Shown: piece after piece, positions 9,912 through 19,506 of the stretch | Position numbering within the stretch: the stretch's first letter is position 1 | How the letters are laid out: each line of letters opens with the position of its first letter | Assembly: GCA_014084085.1 (NCBI GenBank) | Contig: NPFB01000003.1 | Location: 73,576 to 137,575, forward strand | Source of the DNA: Hondaea fermentalgiana | Taxonomy: Eukaryota > Sar > Bigyra > Thraustochytrida > Thraustochytriidae | Direction of reading: 5' to 3' | Length of the DNA: 64,000 nt | Made by a program: the position numbers and the translations under genes | The notes under the pieces: generated by a model | Told to the model about the DNA's origin: nothing | Database searches by the model: none | Seen by the model: only the letters and a program-made list of their open reading frames with translations

Positions 9912-12722
9912 TCAAAGAGCAACGCGTGGACTTTGCAGCAAATTGCAGGGGGATGCAACACGAACATCCTGACCATGTCGCGTTGCTTCGAGCATCGTGT
10001 TCTGTCGCGCTTGCGGATGGCGCGCGAGCTGCTCGGGTCGGTTAATGGTCGTGTACCAGAGATCGACCTCTGCAGCACGCTTGCGAAAGGTGGCGAGATC
10101 CAAATGCGATGCGGACGCGTGCAAGATATCGTTCACGACAAGCAAAAAGGGCCTTGCGCGATCCAGGTTCGTGGGCGCGCCGCGATTCGGCAGCACATCG
10201 GTCGCGAGGCACCAGAAAAGACGCCACCATGCCATGTAAGGTGCCTGCAAGGCCCGCAGTGTGCGCGAGAGGTGCTCGGCGGTGTCCACGCCCAAAAGCT
10301 GAATCCAGGTCCCATCCTTGAGCCGAAGGGGCCTGCAACACGGCAAGGCAAAGAGCGAATCGTACTCGGAAGATTTTAACATGACAAGTGGCGTCATGCG
10401 CGCATCGCGGTGCACGACGCTACTCGCGCCCTGGATGGTCCAGTGACCAATGTTGTCCAGGTAAACATGCACAAATTGGCCCTCGTTTGTGCGCTTCAAG
10501 TGAAAGTACGCTAATGTCAGAGCCGCAGATAGGTGCAAGGACGCGACAAGGTCGACACAGTGTCGCGGAGGCGCCTGAATCGAGCTCGGGGCCGCCCCGC
10601 CCACAAGGTGGGCGAATCCCGTGCCGGCAAAGAGGGCACCAAAGACGCCCTTGTCCGTCTCGCGGCCTCGACTTTCGTGGAGGCTCACCACGACAAGGTT
10701 CGCACACCTCGAAGACAGCGAGGCAGCATCAAGGTCGAGATGCCGCAAATCGTCTTGGGCGAAATCTGTGACAAAAATGGATGCGCGCGTTTCGAGAAGT
10801 CGCTGAAGTTCCGTGTTGCCTTCCATCGAAAGATTTCCCACGTGCACAACCTCCTTGCCGCCATTGTAGTGCTCGTAAAGAGCAGGGTCTCGCGTGCGGA
10901 GGGGGTCTCCGCCACGAGGTTCGATGCGCAGCACCGTCGCACCACGCTCCACGAGGACGCGACAGGCTGCAGAGACACAAACGGAGGGCTCCGGCCCCCC
11001 AAAGTCCACGAGTTCCACCACCACACATCCAGCTAGAGGGGGCGAAAGAGTACCCTCAAAGGCGGCCGTTGCCCGAGGAAGCAGTGCGGCTTCCTGTCGT
11101 GGTAACCAACCGCGTTCCTTTACATCTTGTGTATGCGCACCTTTCGAAGGCGCAAAAGCCTCCCTTGGACCGTGTGCTTGGCTGCACGAGAACTCAAGAG
11201 GCATACGGACCCCGAATCGCATGTCTGAAACGCGTTTGGACAGTGGAATCAGAGACCCGAGCAATCCTTTTCGTTCTTCACTTTCTTCCTGCGCAGCTGC
11301 TGCGATAGCAGCTGCAGACGGCTTGATGATTTTGGTTGGCAACGCACCCTCAGCATTGGACGTGGTCGTTGCCGTCGCCGCCGCCGTCGCCGCCGCTGCT
11401 GCTGCTGCCACAGAATTGGGATTCCATCCCGCTATGCTATCTTGATCATTGTCTTCGGCAACCCAGGCCCAGACCTCGCGTAGATCACGTACACGTTGAT
11501 ATGCGATGCCTCCACTCTTGAGCAAGTCCGAGGCCTGAGAGGCCGTAAGGGAAGCGATGCGACGCTCTGCGGCACTGATAACATTCGTAGCCGCAGGTCC
11601 TGGTGGGCCATCAAGGCCTAGTGCTTCACGTAGTGCGCGTTCCCCTGCCATGGTGGACGTTTCGTTCGGGCTAATCTTGCGTCGACGGTGGCCACACACG
11701 GCCAGTTGGACGCCGTCGCCCGTGCGATATACGTGACGCAAGGGATCCTTGGCCAATGTGTCGCTGCGAGCGCGTCCGTTCACAGTCACGTACGGGCCCA
11801 CGCACCAGCCGCCTGCGTGTAAGAGAGACGTGTCGACGAGCTGACCGCGACCTGTTTCTGCACGTTGCACGAGCGCCATTGCAATACCAGTCACGAGCGC
11901 CTGCGCTGTAGTGGCGTCGCCCGCGCCTTGAGGAAGAGATGCAAAGAGATTGTCGCGCTCGTGAAAGAGCATTGCTAACCCAGACGCAGCCCAAAAGGCG
12001 CCGAGGTCAGACCCAGACAATGCGCGTCCGGCGCCATGGGCGCCCCAGGCCGAAACTTGTGCGTAAATGAGATGCGGGAACGCCGTCAAAAGCGCACTTG
12101 GGTCCAGCTGTGCAGCGCGCAGACTCCCAGGCTGTGCGTTGGTGATGAACACATCTGCGTCGCGCAAGAGGCCACGCAAATGCGCGAGACCTTGTTCCGT
12201 GCTGGTATCGACGCATATGGAGGCCTTGCCGAGATTTGCCACCTCGAATACGGCGCTTGGACTTCGTCCGTCAGCGCGGGCTTCCTCGAGAAGTCCAAAT
12301 CCGTCGCGGAGAGTGTCTCCCTCCGGAGCCTCCACCTTGATTACCTCCGCGCCCAGCTCGCCGAGCAGGCGAGCGGCAAGGGGTCCCGCGAGTTGCGAAG
12401 AGAGTTCTACTACGCGCACGCCGTGCAAGAGAGGTGCGCCGCGACCAGGTCCCAGTGTTGCGCGCTCTGCGTCCTCGCTGCGCGTTTCCTGGGACGCCAG
12501 TTTGCGTTTCTGCGCGGTCGCCCGCCGCGCGCGTCGACGTGCGAGTGCCGTCGCAACAACACCTGCACAGACGGCTGCGAACCCAAGTCCGGCTAAACGC
12601 AGGGCAACATGCAGCACGGCCGCGGCAGTGTCTCCCTGCGCGCCGCCACCATCACCGCTGCCCTCGGGTTGGCTCGCCTGCTGCGGGTAGTGTTGCGCGC
12701 GCGTCAGACGCACGCTCGCCAT
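9912..12722 (-). CDS. two-domain CaiB/BaiF (family III) CoA-transferase-like protein with N-terminal membrane anchor
   Basis: A 936-residue protein from the ATG at 12722; the open frame extends upstream to 13061 but that part is low-complexity. A hydrophobic stretch (about residues 33-60) followed by RRRARR looks like a membrane anchor. Domain 1 (about 95-470) begins LLHGVRVVELSSQLAGPLAA and continues GAEVIKVEAPEGD, hallmarks of family III CoA-transferases, with GRGQLVDTSLLHAGGW further on. Domain 2 (about 560-900) begins CVVVELVDFGGPEP and is more degenerate. An Ala/Thr-rich low-complexity linker joins them. Known family role: moving CoA between organic acids, or racemising or dehydrating acyl-CoAs. 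The substrate here cannot be told. In the DTSLLHA segment a His stands where many members have an acidic residue, so activity is uncertain. Confidence 0.8.
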   Translation of the reverse strand: MASVRLTRAQHYPQQASQPEGSGDGGGAQGDTAAAVLHVALRLAGLGFAAVCAGVVATALARRRARRATAQKRKLASQETRSEDAERATLGPGRGAPLLHGVRVVELSSQLAGPLAARLLGELGAEVIKVEAPEGDTLRDGFGLLEEARADGRSPSAVFEVANLGKASICVDTSTEQGLAHLRGLLRDADVFITNAQPGSLRAAQLDPSALLTAFPHLIYAQVSAWGAHGAGRALSGSDLGAFWAASGLAMLFHERDNLFASLPQGAGDATTAQALVTGIAMALVQRAETGRGQLVDTSLLHAGGWCVGPYVTVNGRARSDTLAKDPLRHVYRTGDGVQLAVCGHRRRKISPNETSTMAGERALREALGLDGPPGPAATNVISAAERRIASLTASQASDLLKSGGIAYQRVRDLREVWAWVAEDNDQDSIAGWNPNSVAAAAAAATAAATATTTSNAEGALPTKIIKPSAAAIAAAAQEESEERKGLLGSLIPLSKRVSDMRFGVRMPLEFSCSQAHGPREAFAPSKGAHTQDVKERGWLPRQEAALLPRATAAFEGTLSPPLAGCVVVELVDFGGPEPSVCVSAACRVLVERGATVLRIEPRGGDPLRTRDPALYEHYNGGKEVVHVGNLSMEGNTELQRLLETRASIFVTDFAQDDLRHLDLDAASLSSRCANLVVVSLHESRGRETDKGVFGALFAGTGFAHLVGGAAPSSIQAPPRHCVDLVASLHLSAALTLAYFHLKRTNEGQFVHVYLDNIGHWTIQGASSVVHRDARMTPLVMLKSSEYDSLFALPCCRPLRLKDGTWIQLLGVDTAEHLSRTLRALQAPYMAWWRLFWCLATDVLPNRGAPTNLDRARPFLLVVNDILHASASHLDLATFRKRAAEVDLWYTTINRPEQLARHPQARQNTMLEATRHGQDVRVASPCNLLQSPRVAL

Positions 12723-13181
12723 CTTGGCGCAGCTTGTGCGAAGTTTCGATTTTGCTGATTTTGATCTGGAACCGAAATCATTGAACCGAGACGAGCCGAG
12801 ATGAGACGCGACGTTCGCAATCAATCCAGGCAGGCAATCAGAGCAAGAGGGGAGCGGGGGCGGGGGAGAGAAAGGAGGCAAAGAAGAAATGCAAACCAAG
12901 GTCTGCGTGCGCCATTCATTGCAAGCCGCAAACGATGGACAAAACATCCAATTGTAAGAGTTCGTACTTTTGAACATGTACAAGGGTGAATCCAAGGTGT
13001 CAAAGGCATCACAAATGTGAATACGAAGGTTCGCACAAATTGGTGTGGAATCCAAGTTCAAGTCATACAGTATGCCAAAGATGATGAACGCATTCTATCA
13101 TACCAATGTCTTGGCTTCTATCACAATGACTCAAGTTGGAACTAAATCGCACGCACGCACGCACATCGGTTACTCACTCAT
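12723..13181. other. spacer between CoA-transferase and PSMG1-like genes
   Basis: Nothing gene-like is seen. The stretch next to the CoA-transferase start is the likely promoter/5' UTR of that minus-strand gene. The far end holds the 3' UTR of the PSMG1-like gene and a short 'acgcacgcacgcac' repeat near 13150. Confidence 0.5.
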
Positions 13182-14162
13182 TCACATGTAGAGAAGTCCT
13201 CGATCTGCAGCACGGCGCTCGCGAATAACACCACAGGCACTTCGTACCGTCTCGACGTCACGTAAAAAGGTAGAGTCCAAAGATGCGGAAATGGGTTCCA
13301 GCAGGCCCAGCAGGGGTCCGACCAAGGCCAGCAGCGTCTCGGCGCCAAGCTGAGACTCCCGAAGGCTCAAGAACGCGAGACAGCCGTTGGCCGGTGCCGC
13401 AAAGGTACACTCGCCGAGAATAGCTGCAGTCAGACCTGTGACGAGGTTGCCTGATTCGAGCACGTCAACACCAAGAGAAATGCACGAGGCGCGTGCCTTT
13501 GCGCTTGAGGCGAGACCTCGCACAAGAGGGGGCTCCTCGTGGCGTCCACCCTCGCTGAGAAACTCGTACGTGAACATGGCGTCAACTACACAAACGTGTG
13601 ACGGACTTCCGAGAGCCTCGATCGTTGCCTTGGCCCACGACCAGAGTGCGCGTTCCTCAATTCCCTCGATTGATTCCAGCGCAACCCAGGAGACCTTTCC
13701 AGACGAGATAGATCGCACAACTGCGCGATGCGGACCCACTTCAAGCGTGCCAACTTCTTCGGCGCTCCCTTCGACGAAGCATGCTTCGACAAAGGAGCTG
13801 AGCTCGGGCCCAACTGAAACAATACCTACATCGGCACCCTGGGGCAGCGTTTTGTCCGCGTGAACCTGCGTGCCAGTATTACGTCAGTCATCATTTCGCT
13901 TCATAATGCATTCTTTCGTGTTTTGAGGCAAGAGCGGCAAGCTCAATGCGCGACTTAATTCGTGCTGCAGATAAGAAGGGGATTGCTTTGCTTTGCTTTG
14001 CTTTGCTTGACCTTATGCGATGACGTAACGTACCGTGAGCTTTGGGACCTCGAGTGGCTTTGCTTGCAATGCGATGCGCGCTTCCTCCTCCTCCTCCTCG
14101 TCCAGAGTGTTACGCGAACGGGGGGCGTCGCGCTCCGTCACCCTCTCCACAAGGCCCGCCAT
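13182..14162 (-). CDS. PSMG1: proteasome assembly chaperone 1 (PSMG1/PAC1)-like, two exons
   Basis: Exon 1 is 14162 down to 14034 (43 codons, ATG in the context GCCATGGCG when read with its surroundings). Exon 2 is 13865 down to 13182. The intron 13866-14033 (168 nt) starts GTACGT, ends GCACGCAG and is phase 0. The 270-residue product is close to the human length (288). The N-terminus has an acidic run (LDEEEEEEARIAL) as in animal PSMG1. Exon 2 reads ADKTLPQGADVGIVSVGPEL, and the C-terminal half contains LESGNLVTGLTAAILGEC, matching the family's PN(I/L)V-x-GLPAAVLS-x-C segment. Known role: with PSMG2 it guides 20S proteasome alpha-ring assembly. The exon structure is my reconstruction. Identity rests mainly on the C-terminal motif, length and acidic N-terminus. 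Confidence 0.65.
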
Positions 14163-14945
14163 GGCGACAGCAAGGTCGTTGCCTTTCGGACTTCGACCTC
14201 ACAAAGAAGTCTTTGACACGTGCGGCAACAAAGGGCGCCTTGCGTCTGCCCGCGCGCACTGCACAGCCCTCCGCCTAAGTCGAGCGAGCGAGCAAGCGAG
14301 CAAGCGAGCAAGCAAGCGAGCGAGCGAGCACGCAAAGTTCGTCTGGTCGAGAAAGCGAAGCTTCCGCTCATCATGAATGCTGCCGCTCGCTTCACTGCTG
14401 TTGCGGAGGGGCCTCTTTGCCTGTTCAGGCGGCCTGCTTGCTGCTCGAGCAAAGTGAAGGGAAGGAGACGTGAACGGGATCGCAATCGAGCATGAGCACG
14501 AACAAACTCTTTTCCAGTGCACGATTCTGGCAGGCATTTCATCAGGCCCGCGCCGCAGAGCAGATCCCTCCCCTCCTCCCCCCCCCCAAAGTCATCGCGG
14601 CGCCGGCGCTGTAGTCGGCGGGCGCTCAGCCGCCGCCCTGCTGCCGGTCCCGCCCTAGTATATCCTTGTTTATGATACAAAGCGAGGATATTCTCCGGAA
14701 CCCTGGCGTCCACCACATACTGGTATGCATACTGGTGGTAGTAGGAGACAGCAGTGAGTGGTGGGTGGCCGTGCAGCAGACGCGGACTCGACGTCGCGCG
14801 GAGGACTCGCGCTCGCGGACGCGCTGGAGGACGTGCAACGAGCGCGCACGAGCTGCGCGGAAAGAGAGCCCGCCGAGAAAGAGACCTTCTTGCCTCGTCG
14901 GCGCGGAATCGTTCGGCAGAGTCTGTGGTCCAGCAGACGGCCAAG
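14163..14945. other. divergent upstream region between PSMG1-like and RBM28 genes
   Basis: A head-to-head intergenic region. It contains a GAGC/AAGC-type tetranucleotide run near 14281-14332, a C-run near 14576-14588 and an imperfect direct repeat 'tactggtatgcatactggtggtag' near 14716-14741. Open frames here (for example minus 14138-15187) are low-complexity and overlap a real gene. Promoters of both flanking genes probably lie here. Confidence 0.5.
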
Positions 14946-17902
14946 ATGGACGAGGAATCAGACACGGTCTTTGTACGCGGGCTGCAGCCTGGGACGCACG
15001 ACGACGAGCTTAACGAGGCATTTTCGGAGATTGGCCCCGTTAAATCAGCATTTATTGTCGTGGAAAAAGATGGACCTCGAAAGGGCCAGAGCCGAGGTTT
15101 TGGTTTTGTGCAGTTCGCTCTTCCCGAGGATGCCGCTGCAGCCGTGGAAAAGTTGCGTGGTACACAAATTGCCGGCAGCACCATCAAACTTGCGCTTGCT
15201 CAGAAGCGGGGCTATCGCCATCAAGGTCCGAGTGGCCGTACTGCCAACGCGACGCAGAATGCTGCTGCGTCTTCTGTTCTTGCTGACAAGCCCGGAGGAG
15301 TCAGATCGCAGCATCAAGTCGATGGTCATGGTGACGAATCAGATGATTCAAATGATGACAGCGGTGACAGCGATGACGAGAATGGCGACGAGGACAAGGA
15401 CAACGAGCAAGATAGTGGAAACGATGACAAAGGCGAGGAGGCCGGACTTTCGACACGGTCGCACCGCCGTGCTCCAGACAACTTTTTCCGGCGCCTTGCA
15501 CGGGATGCTGTGGTTAGGAGCGCCGCGCCCAAGTCCAAATCGGGTAAGGACAAGCCAGCTTCACAGGATGAGGAGGCCCGCATCGATCGTACCGAAGAGC
15601 TTCTGCGTGACTCGTCGACGATTCTCTTCAACCTGCCTCCCGGGACCTCTGCCGCGCAGGTGCGTCGCAAGGCGGGAAAGGCTGGCAAAGTCAACATGGT
15701 CGAGTATCCTCTGACCTCATTGAGCCTCGATATTGATGGGTCCAACATGGCCCTCGTTGTCTTCACCAAGAAGACGAGCGCTGCTATGGCGCTGCGCAAG
15801 CTTGACGGCAAGTCTTGGGTCGCCGATGAACCCAAGGGCAAGAAGAAGAGCAAGAAGAATGCCGCCAACACGCAGCAGGCAGGAGGCGCCTCGAGCCAGA
15901 TCGCATGTCGTCGGATCAAGCAGATCGCCTTCGATAGTCGGACACGCACGACTCGGTGCCGTCTCATCGTGCGCAATCTCAATTTCTCCACGCGGGAAAA
16001 ACATTTACGTGCTACCTTCGAGTCATTTGGCCCTGTGCTTCAGGTTTTTCTTGCCAAAGACAAGGAGTCGAAGTCCAACAAGAATTCTATGGGTTATGCT
16101 TTTGTTCAGTTTGCTTGCCGTCTCGACGCGCAAAAGGCACTCGAAAGTGTCAACGGAAACAAGATTAATGGCCGCGTTGTAGCTGTCGATTGGACCCTCG
16201 ACAAGCGTGACTATGAGCGTCTCCAGGCCGAGGCTCGCGACGGCGAGGGCGAAGAAGACGCTCAAGAGAACGAAGCCGTCGAGGAAAAAGACGACAGTCA
16301 AGACGACGACGAAGCAGAAGACGAAGACGAAGACGAAGACGAAGTCGATAGTGATGCCGATGATGACGAAGACGAAGACGGAGACGAGAGTGACGACAAC
16401 GAAGATGAGAGCGATGACGATGACGAGGAGGCGGAGGAGGAGGAAGAGGAAGAGGAAGAGGAAAGTACCACACAAGGAACGAAGAACGTCTCGCAGAGAG
16501 AACGTTTCCAGGAAGAAAAGCTCAACACGCTGTTTCTCCGCAATGTGCTGTTTGAAACAACAGAAGAAGATCTGTACGAGACTTTCCGGAAATTTGGAGG
16601 CGTGCGCTATGTCCGCGTTGTCAAGGGTCCTGATGGGCGTAGTCGCGGCACCGCCTTTGTCAACTTTTACAACCAAGCTTCCACCCAACGAGCCTTGGCC
16701 AAGGCAGCCGAGGTGCCAGTCGTGCAAAAAACTCTCAAGCGCAAGCAAAGAGATGCACAAGAGGCTGCAGCCCCAGTCGGTGGCTCGGGTATTATGTGCG
16801 CGGGTCGACCGCTCCTCGTGACCCCGGCAGTGAATCCAGATGACGCGAAGGCGCTGATCGAGGCGCGAGAGAAGGCTAAAACCGAAAAGGTTGACCGCCG
16901 GCACCTCTATTTGGCGCGCGAAGGCAGGGTTTACGAAGGCGATGGTGTGCAGATTCCAGAACAGGATCTTCAGAAACGCCAGCGGGCTGAGCGCGAAAAG
17001 CAGACTAAGCTGCGCAGCCCCATGTTTTTCGTATCTCCGACTCGATTGTCGGTTCGCAACCTTTTCCGCGGCGGCCTCGGCGAGGACGCGGCGTACCCGG
17101 AGCCCACGGAGAAGAGCCTGACTAAGATCTTCCGCCGCGCTGCACGCAAGGGTCTGGAGGCGGGCCTCGTTGCCACCGTGGATGGTGACGAGTCGCTCTT
17201 CCCGAAAGGCTGGCCTGATCAGTCGCAAATGCAGCCTGTTTCGGTCAAGTATGCTCGCGTTATGCGCGAGGAAGCTCCTGTGATACAGAGTTCGGACGTC
17301 GACACTAGCATGTCCACAAGCACGCAGCAGCCATCGACTTTAGCAAAAGGTGCCGGGGACAGTGACGCTGCAGAGGGCTCTCAGAACAAGGGTGGAAAAG
17401 TCACGCGAAACAAGCAAAAGGTTCTTGGCCGGTCCACAGGCTTTGCCTTTGTGGAGTTTGCCGAGCACGTGCATGCCCTCGCGGCACTGCGCATTCTCAA
17501 CAATAATCCTGCCTACGCGTATGTGGCTGCCGGCGGCCCACGGTCCATGAGTATTCGTGAGCAAGATCGCTCGAGGCTCATCGTTGAGTTTGCTGTGGAG
17601 AATGCGGCCAAAATTCGCGCTCGTGAGCAGCGACTTGAAAAGCAGCGCAAGGGTAGCACTATGCAAAGGAATGCCAAGCTTGCCGCTTCGCTTGCTGCCA
17701 GTGCCACCGAAACTTCTGGAGACCGCGGGGCTTCTTCTTCGGCGGTTGCATCGCCCCAAAACAGCAAGAAGCGATCGCTTCCCTCAGGTCAGGCAAACGG
17801 ACTGGCCAAGGGCCCAACCGCGTTCAAGTCAGGTCCCAGTTCCGATGCCCCACAACGTAAGCAACGTCGTGCCGATGGAAGAAACGGCAAGTTTGGTAGC
17901 AG

Positions 17903-17945
<43 letters not shown>

Positions 17946-18155
17946 AAGGGCGGCCGTGCAATGAGCGAACGGGCCGCCAAGAAGGCGAAATTGCAGCACC
18001 ACCCAGCGGTTGTCAACAATGCCGAGGTGAGCAAGGTCAGTTCGGCCGATTTCCGCAAGCTCGTGGACCAGTACAAGGCAGGTATGAAGAGCAGTGGAGC
18101 CAAGGCCGCCAAGGACACTTCTGGCAAGAAACAACGCTGGTTCGACGTAGCGTAA
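14946..18155 (+). CDS. RBM28: RBM28/Nop4-like nucleolar RNA-binding protein
   Basis: A 1069-residue protein; the start is the ATG at 14946 (context gccaagATGG), chosen because upstream codons are low-complexity. RRM1 is about 7-85 (TVFVRGLQPG, RGFGFVQF). A degenerate RRM2 is about 222-310. RRM3 is about 337-425 (CRLIVRNLNFS, GYAFVQF). An Asp/Glu-rich linker (about 435-507) precedes RRM4, about 527-625 (NTLFLRNVLFE, GTAFVNF). Then come RHLYLAREGRVYEGDGVQIP and FFVSPTRLSVRNLF, diagnostic of the RBM28/Nop4 family, and a final RRM split by an insert, with TGFAFVEF near 830. The protein ends KKQRWFDVA. Known role: large-subunit pre-rRNA processing in the nucleolus. A 14-Gln tract lies at 17904-17945. 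No intron is needed. Confidence 0.92.
17904..17945 (+). repeat. CAG repeat encoding polyglutamine in RBM28
   Basis: Thirteen CAG codons followed by CAA give 14 consecutive glutamines in the C-terminal low-complexity tail. The near-pure repeat is likely length-variable between strains. Confidence 0.95.
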
Positions 18156-18220
18156 ATTCACAACGTTGGTCGACGTAGCATATAGATTCACGACGCTGGT
18201 TTGACGAAGTGTAAATTCAC
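18133..18220 (+). repeat. three tandem copies of the RBM28 stop-codon segment
   Basis: Three imperfect copies of 29-30 bp: 18133-18161, 18162-18191 and 18192-18220. The first copy contains the last codons (RWFDVA) and the stop; the other two lie in the 3' UTR. This looks like a small tandem duplication across the end of the coding region. Confidence 0.8.
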
Positions 18221-18392
18221 GTTGTTTGTTGAGGATCCTTAAAAAGAAAAGCAAAGAAAGAAACATTCTAATGAAAGAGATGCATTGTCTCTGACCAAAC
18301 ACGCCCTTACCCCCCTTCTTGGCCCTTTTTCGTGTGCGCTTCTCTCTGTAAGGATCAAAACAGCGAAACGAAAAATGCAGACCAATACATAT

Positions 18393-19023
18393 TCATGCCG
18401 TCCGCTTGATGATGTGAAAACCGCTGTCAGATTGGATGATGCCACTGATTTCATTGACTGCCAAATGAAAGGCTGCGTCTTCGAAGGGCTTTTGCATCAT
18501 GCCGCGGCCAAATTTGCCAAGATCGCCACCTCGCTTGAAACTGCTGTCATCGCTCTCTGCCTGTGCGATGTCTTCGAATTTGGAGGGGTCCTCCGCGAGC
18601 TTGGCTTGGATGCTTTCAAGACCAGCAATGGCCTCTTCCGGGGTGCGTGAAATTCTTTCGTTCGTCCTTCGGCTTACGGGGTTTCGCGAGCCGGTATGCT
18701 TGTACAAAATGTGAGACGCTCTCACTTGGGTGGGCAGCGCGGCATCCTCAGCCGTTGGCTTTTCCCATCGAGAAGTGCGAGAGAACTCGTTGAAGAAGTA
18801 AATGCTTCCGGGATGCGATCTGTGAAACGCGGCATCAAAAAGCACGTCATCACCATTTATTGGACGAAGCGTGCACGGCGTGTTAGTTGAGATGCTGCGC
18901 TGCGCTGTGCTGCGCTGTGCTGCGCTGCGATGTTGAAAAGTCTATGGCTTGAGAGAAGTGGCTAACTTACGAGCTTTCCCGAGCGACCCAGCCCGGCGGC
19001 AGCGAGAGCTGCTCGGTCGTCAT
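18393..19023 (-). CDS. PIN1: Pin1-type peptidyl-prolyl isomerase (WW + parvulin), two exons
   Basis: Exon 1 is 19023 down to 18971 (53 nt); exon 2 is 18819 down to 18393. The phase-2 intron 18820-18970 (151 nt) starts GTAAGT and ends TTTCACAG. Splicing restores a complete WW domain: LPPGWVARES joined to HPGSIYFFN and TSRWEKP. The 159-residue product compares with 163 for human Pin1. The parvulin domain shows VRASHILYKHTGSRNP with the phosphate-binding SRR, GGDLGKFGRGMMQKPFEDAA and the terminal DSGFHIIKRT. The residue matching human Cys113 is Asp (SDDSS), as in some other parvulins. Known role: cis/trans isomerisation of phospho-Ser/Thr-Pro bonds in nucleus and cytosol. The intron carries a short 'gctgcgctgt' repeat. 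Confidence 0.93.
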
Positions 19024-19506
19024 GGTCAACCAACTTTATGAACGCGGGGCACGCAGTGGTCGATTATCTGCTGCGTAACGGCGGAGGCACAGTCGCGCAA
19101 CGGCGCTAGGACGATAGCGCGGCCGAACGCGGCGTGGACGACGCGGCTCCTAAGGCGAGCGATCCGATCGACCTTGCTGGCTGACGTGCTGCCGCTGTGC
19201 AGTACTACTTTTGACGAGCGTAGTATGTGTCTTGCCGTGCTGCGCGCAGCCTCGCCAAAGACCCTTTTTTTTTTTTTTTTTTGGCGACGCGCTTTTTTGC
19301 CTCCTTGTCAGTCAGTCACCAAGTGCACGAAGACAGCTCAGCTAGCCTTGCGCCATCCGCCACCGAGTCTTTTTACGTGGGCAATCGTGGGCAACCTTAA
19401 CTTTTTTACTAAATATATACGTACATCGAGCAGTAGGCCTATGACCCATCTCTGACGGGCGACGATCGCATTTCCGTACCTGTGCCTTGGTGGCTTAACG
19501 TGGCGT
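19024..19506. other. spacer upstream of Pin1, downstream of EF-hand gene
   Basis: No gene is seen. It includes an 18-T run at 19265-19282 and an AT-richer patch near 19405-19425. The Pin1 promoter on the minus strand is expected next to 19024. Confidence 0.5.

Noticed and set aside
12723..13061. Upstream extension of the CoA-transferase frame (113 codons)
   Set aside because: It is low-complexity and non-homologous. The ATG at 12722 gives a sensible N-terminus with a TM anchor, so the longer start was not used.
14138..15187. 349-codon minus-strand frame
   Set aside because: It overlaps the start of RBM28, is made of Arg/Ser/Leu-rich low-complexity sequence and includes translated GAGC/AAGC repeat. 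Its right part is antisense to a real RRM.
16023..17228. 401-codon minus-strand frame opposite RBM28
   Set aside because: It is antisense to RRM coding sequence, includes the complement of the acidic tract as poly-Val/Phe, and has no motif.
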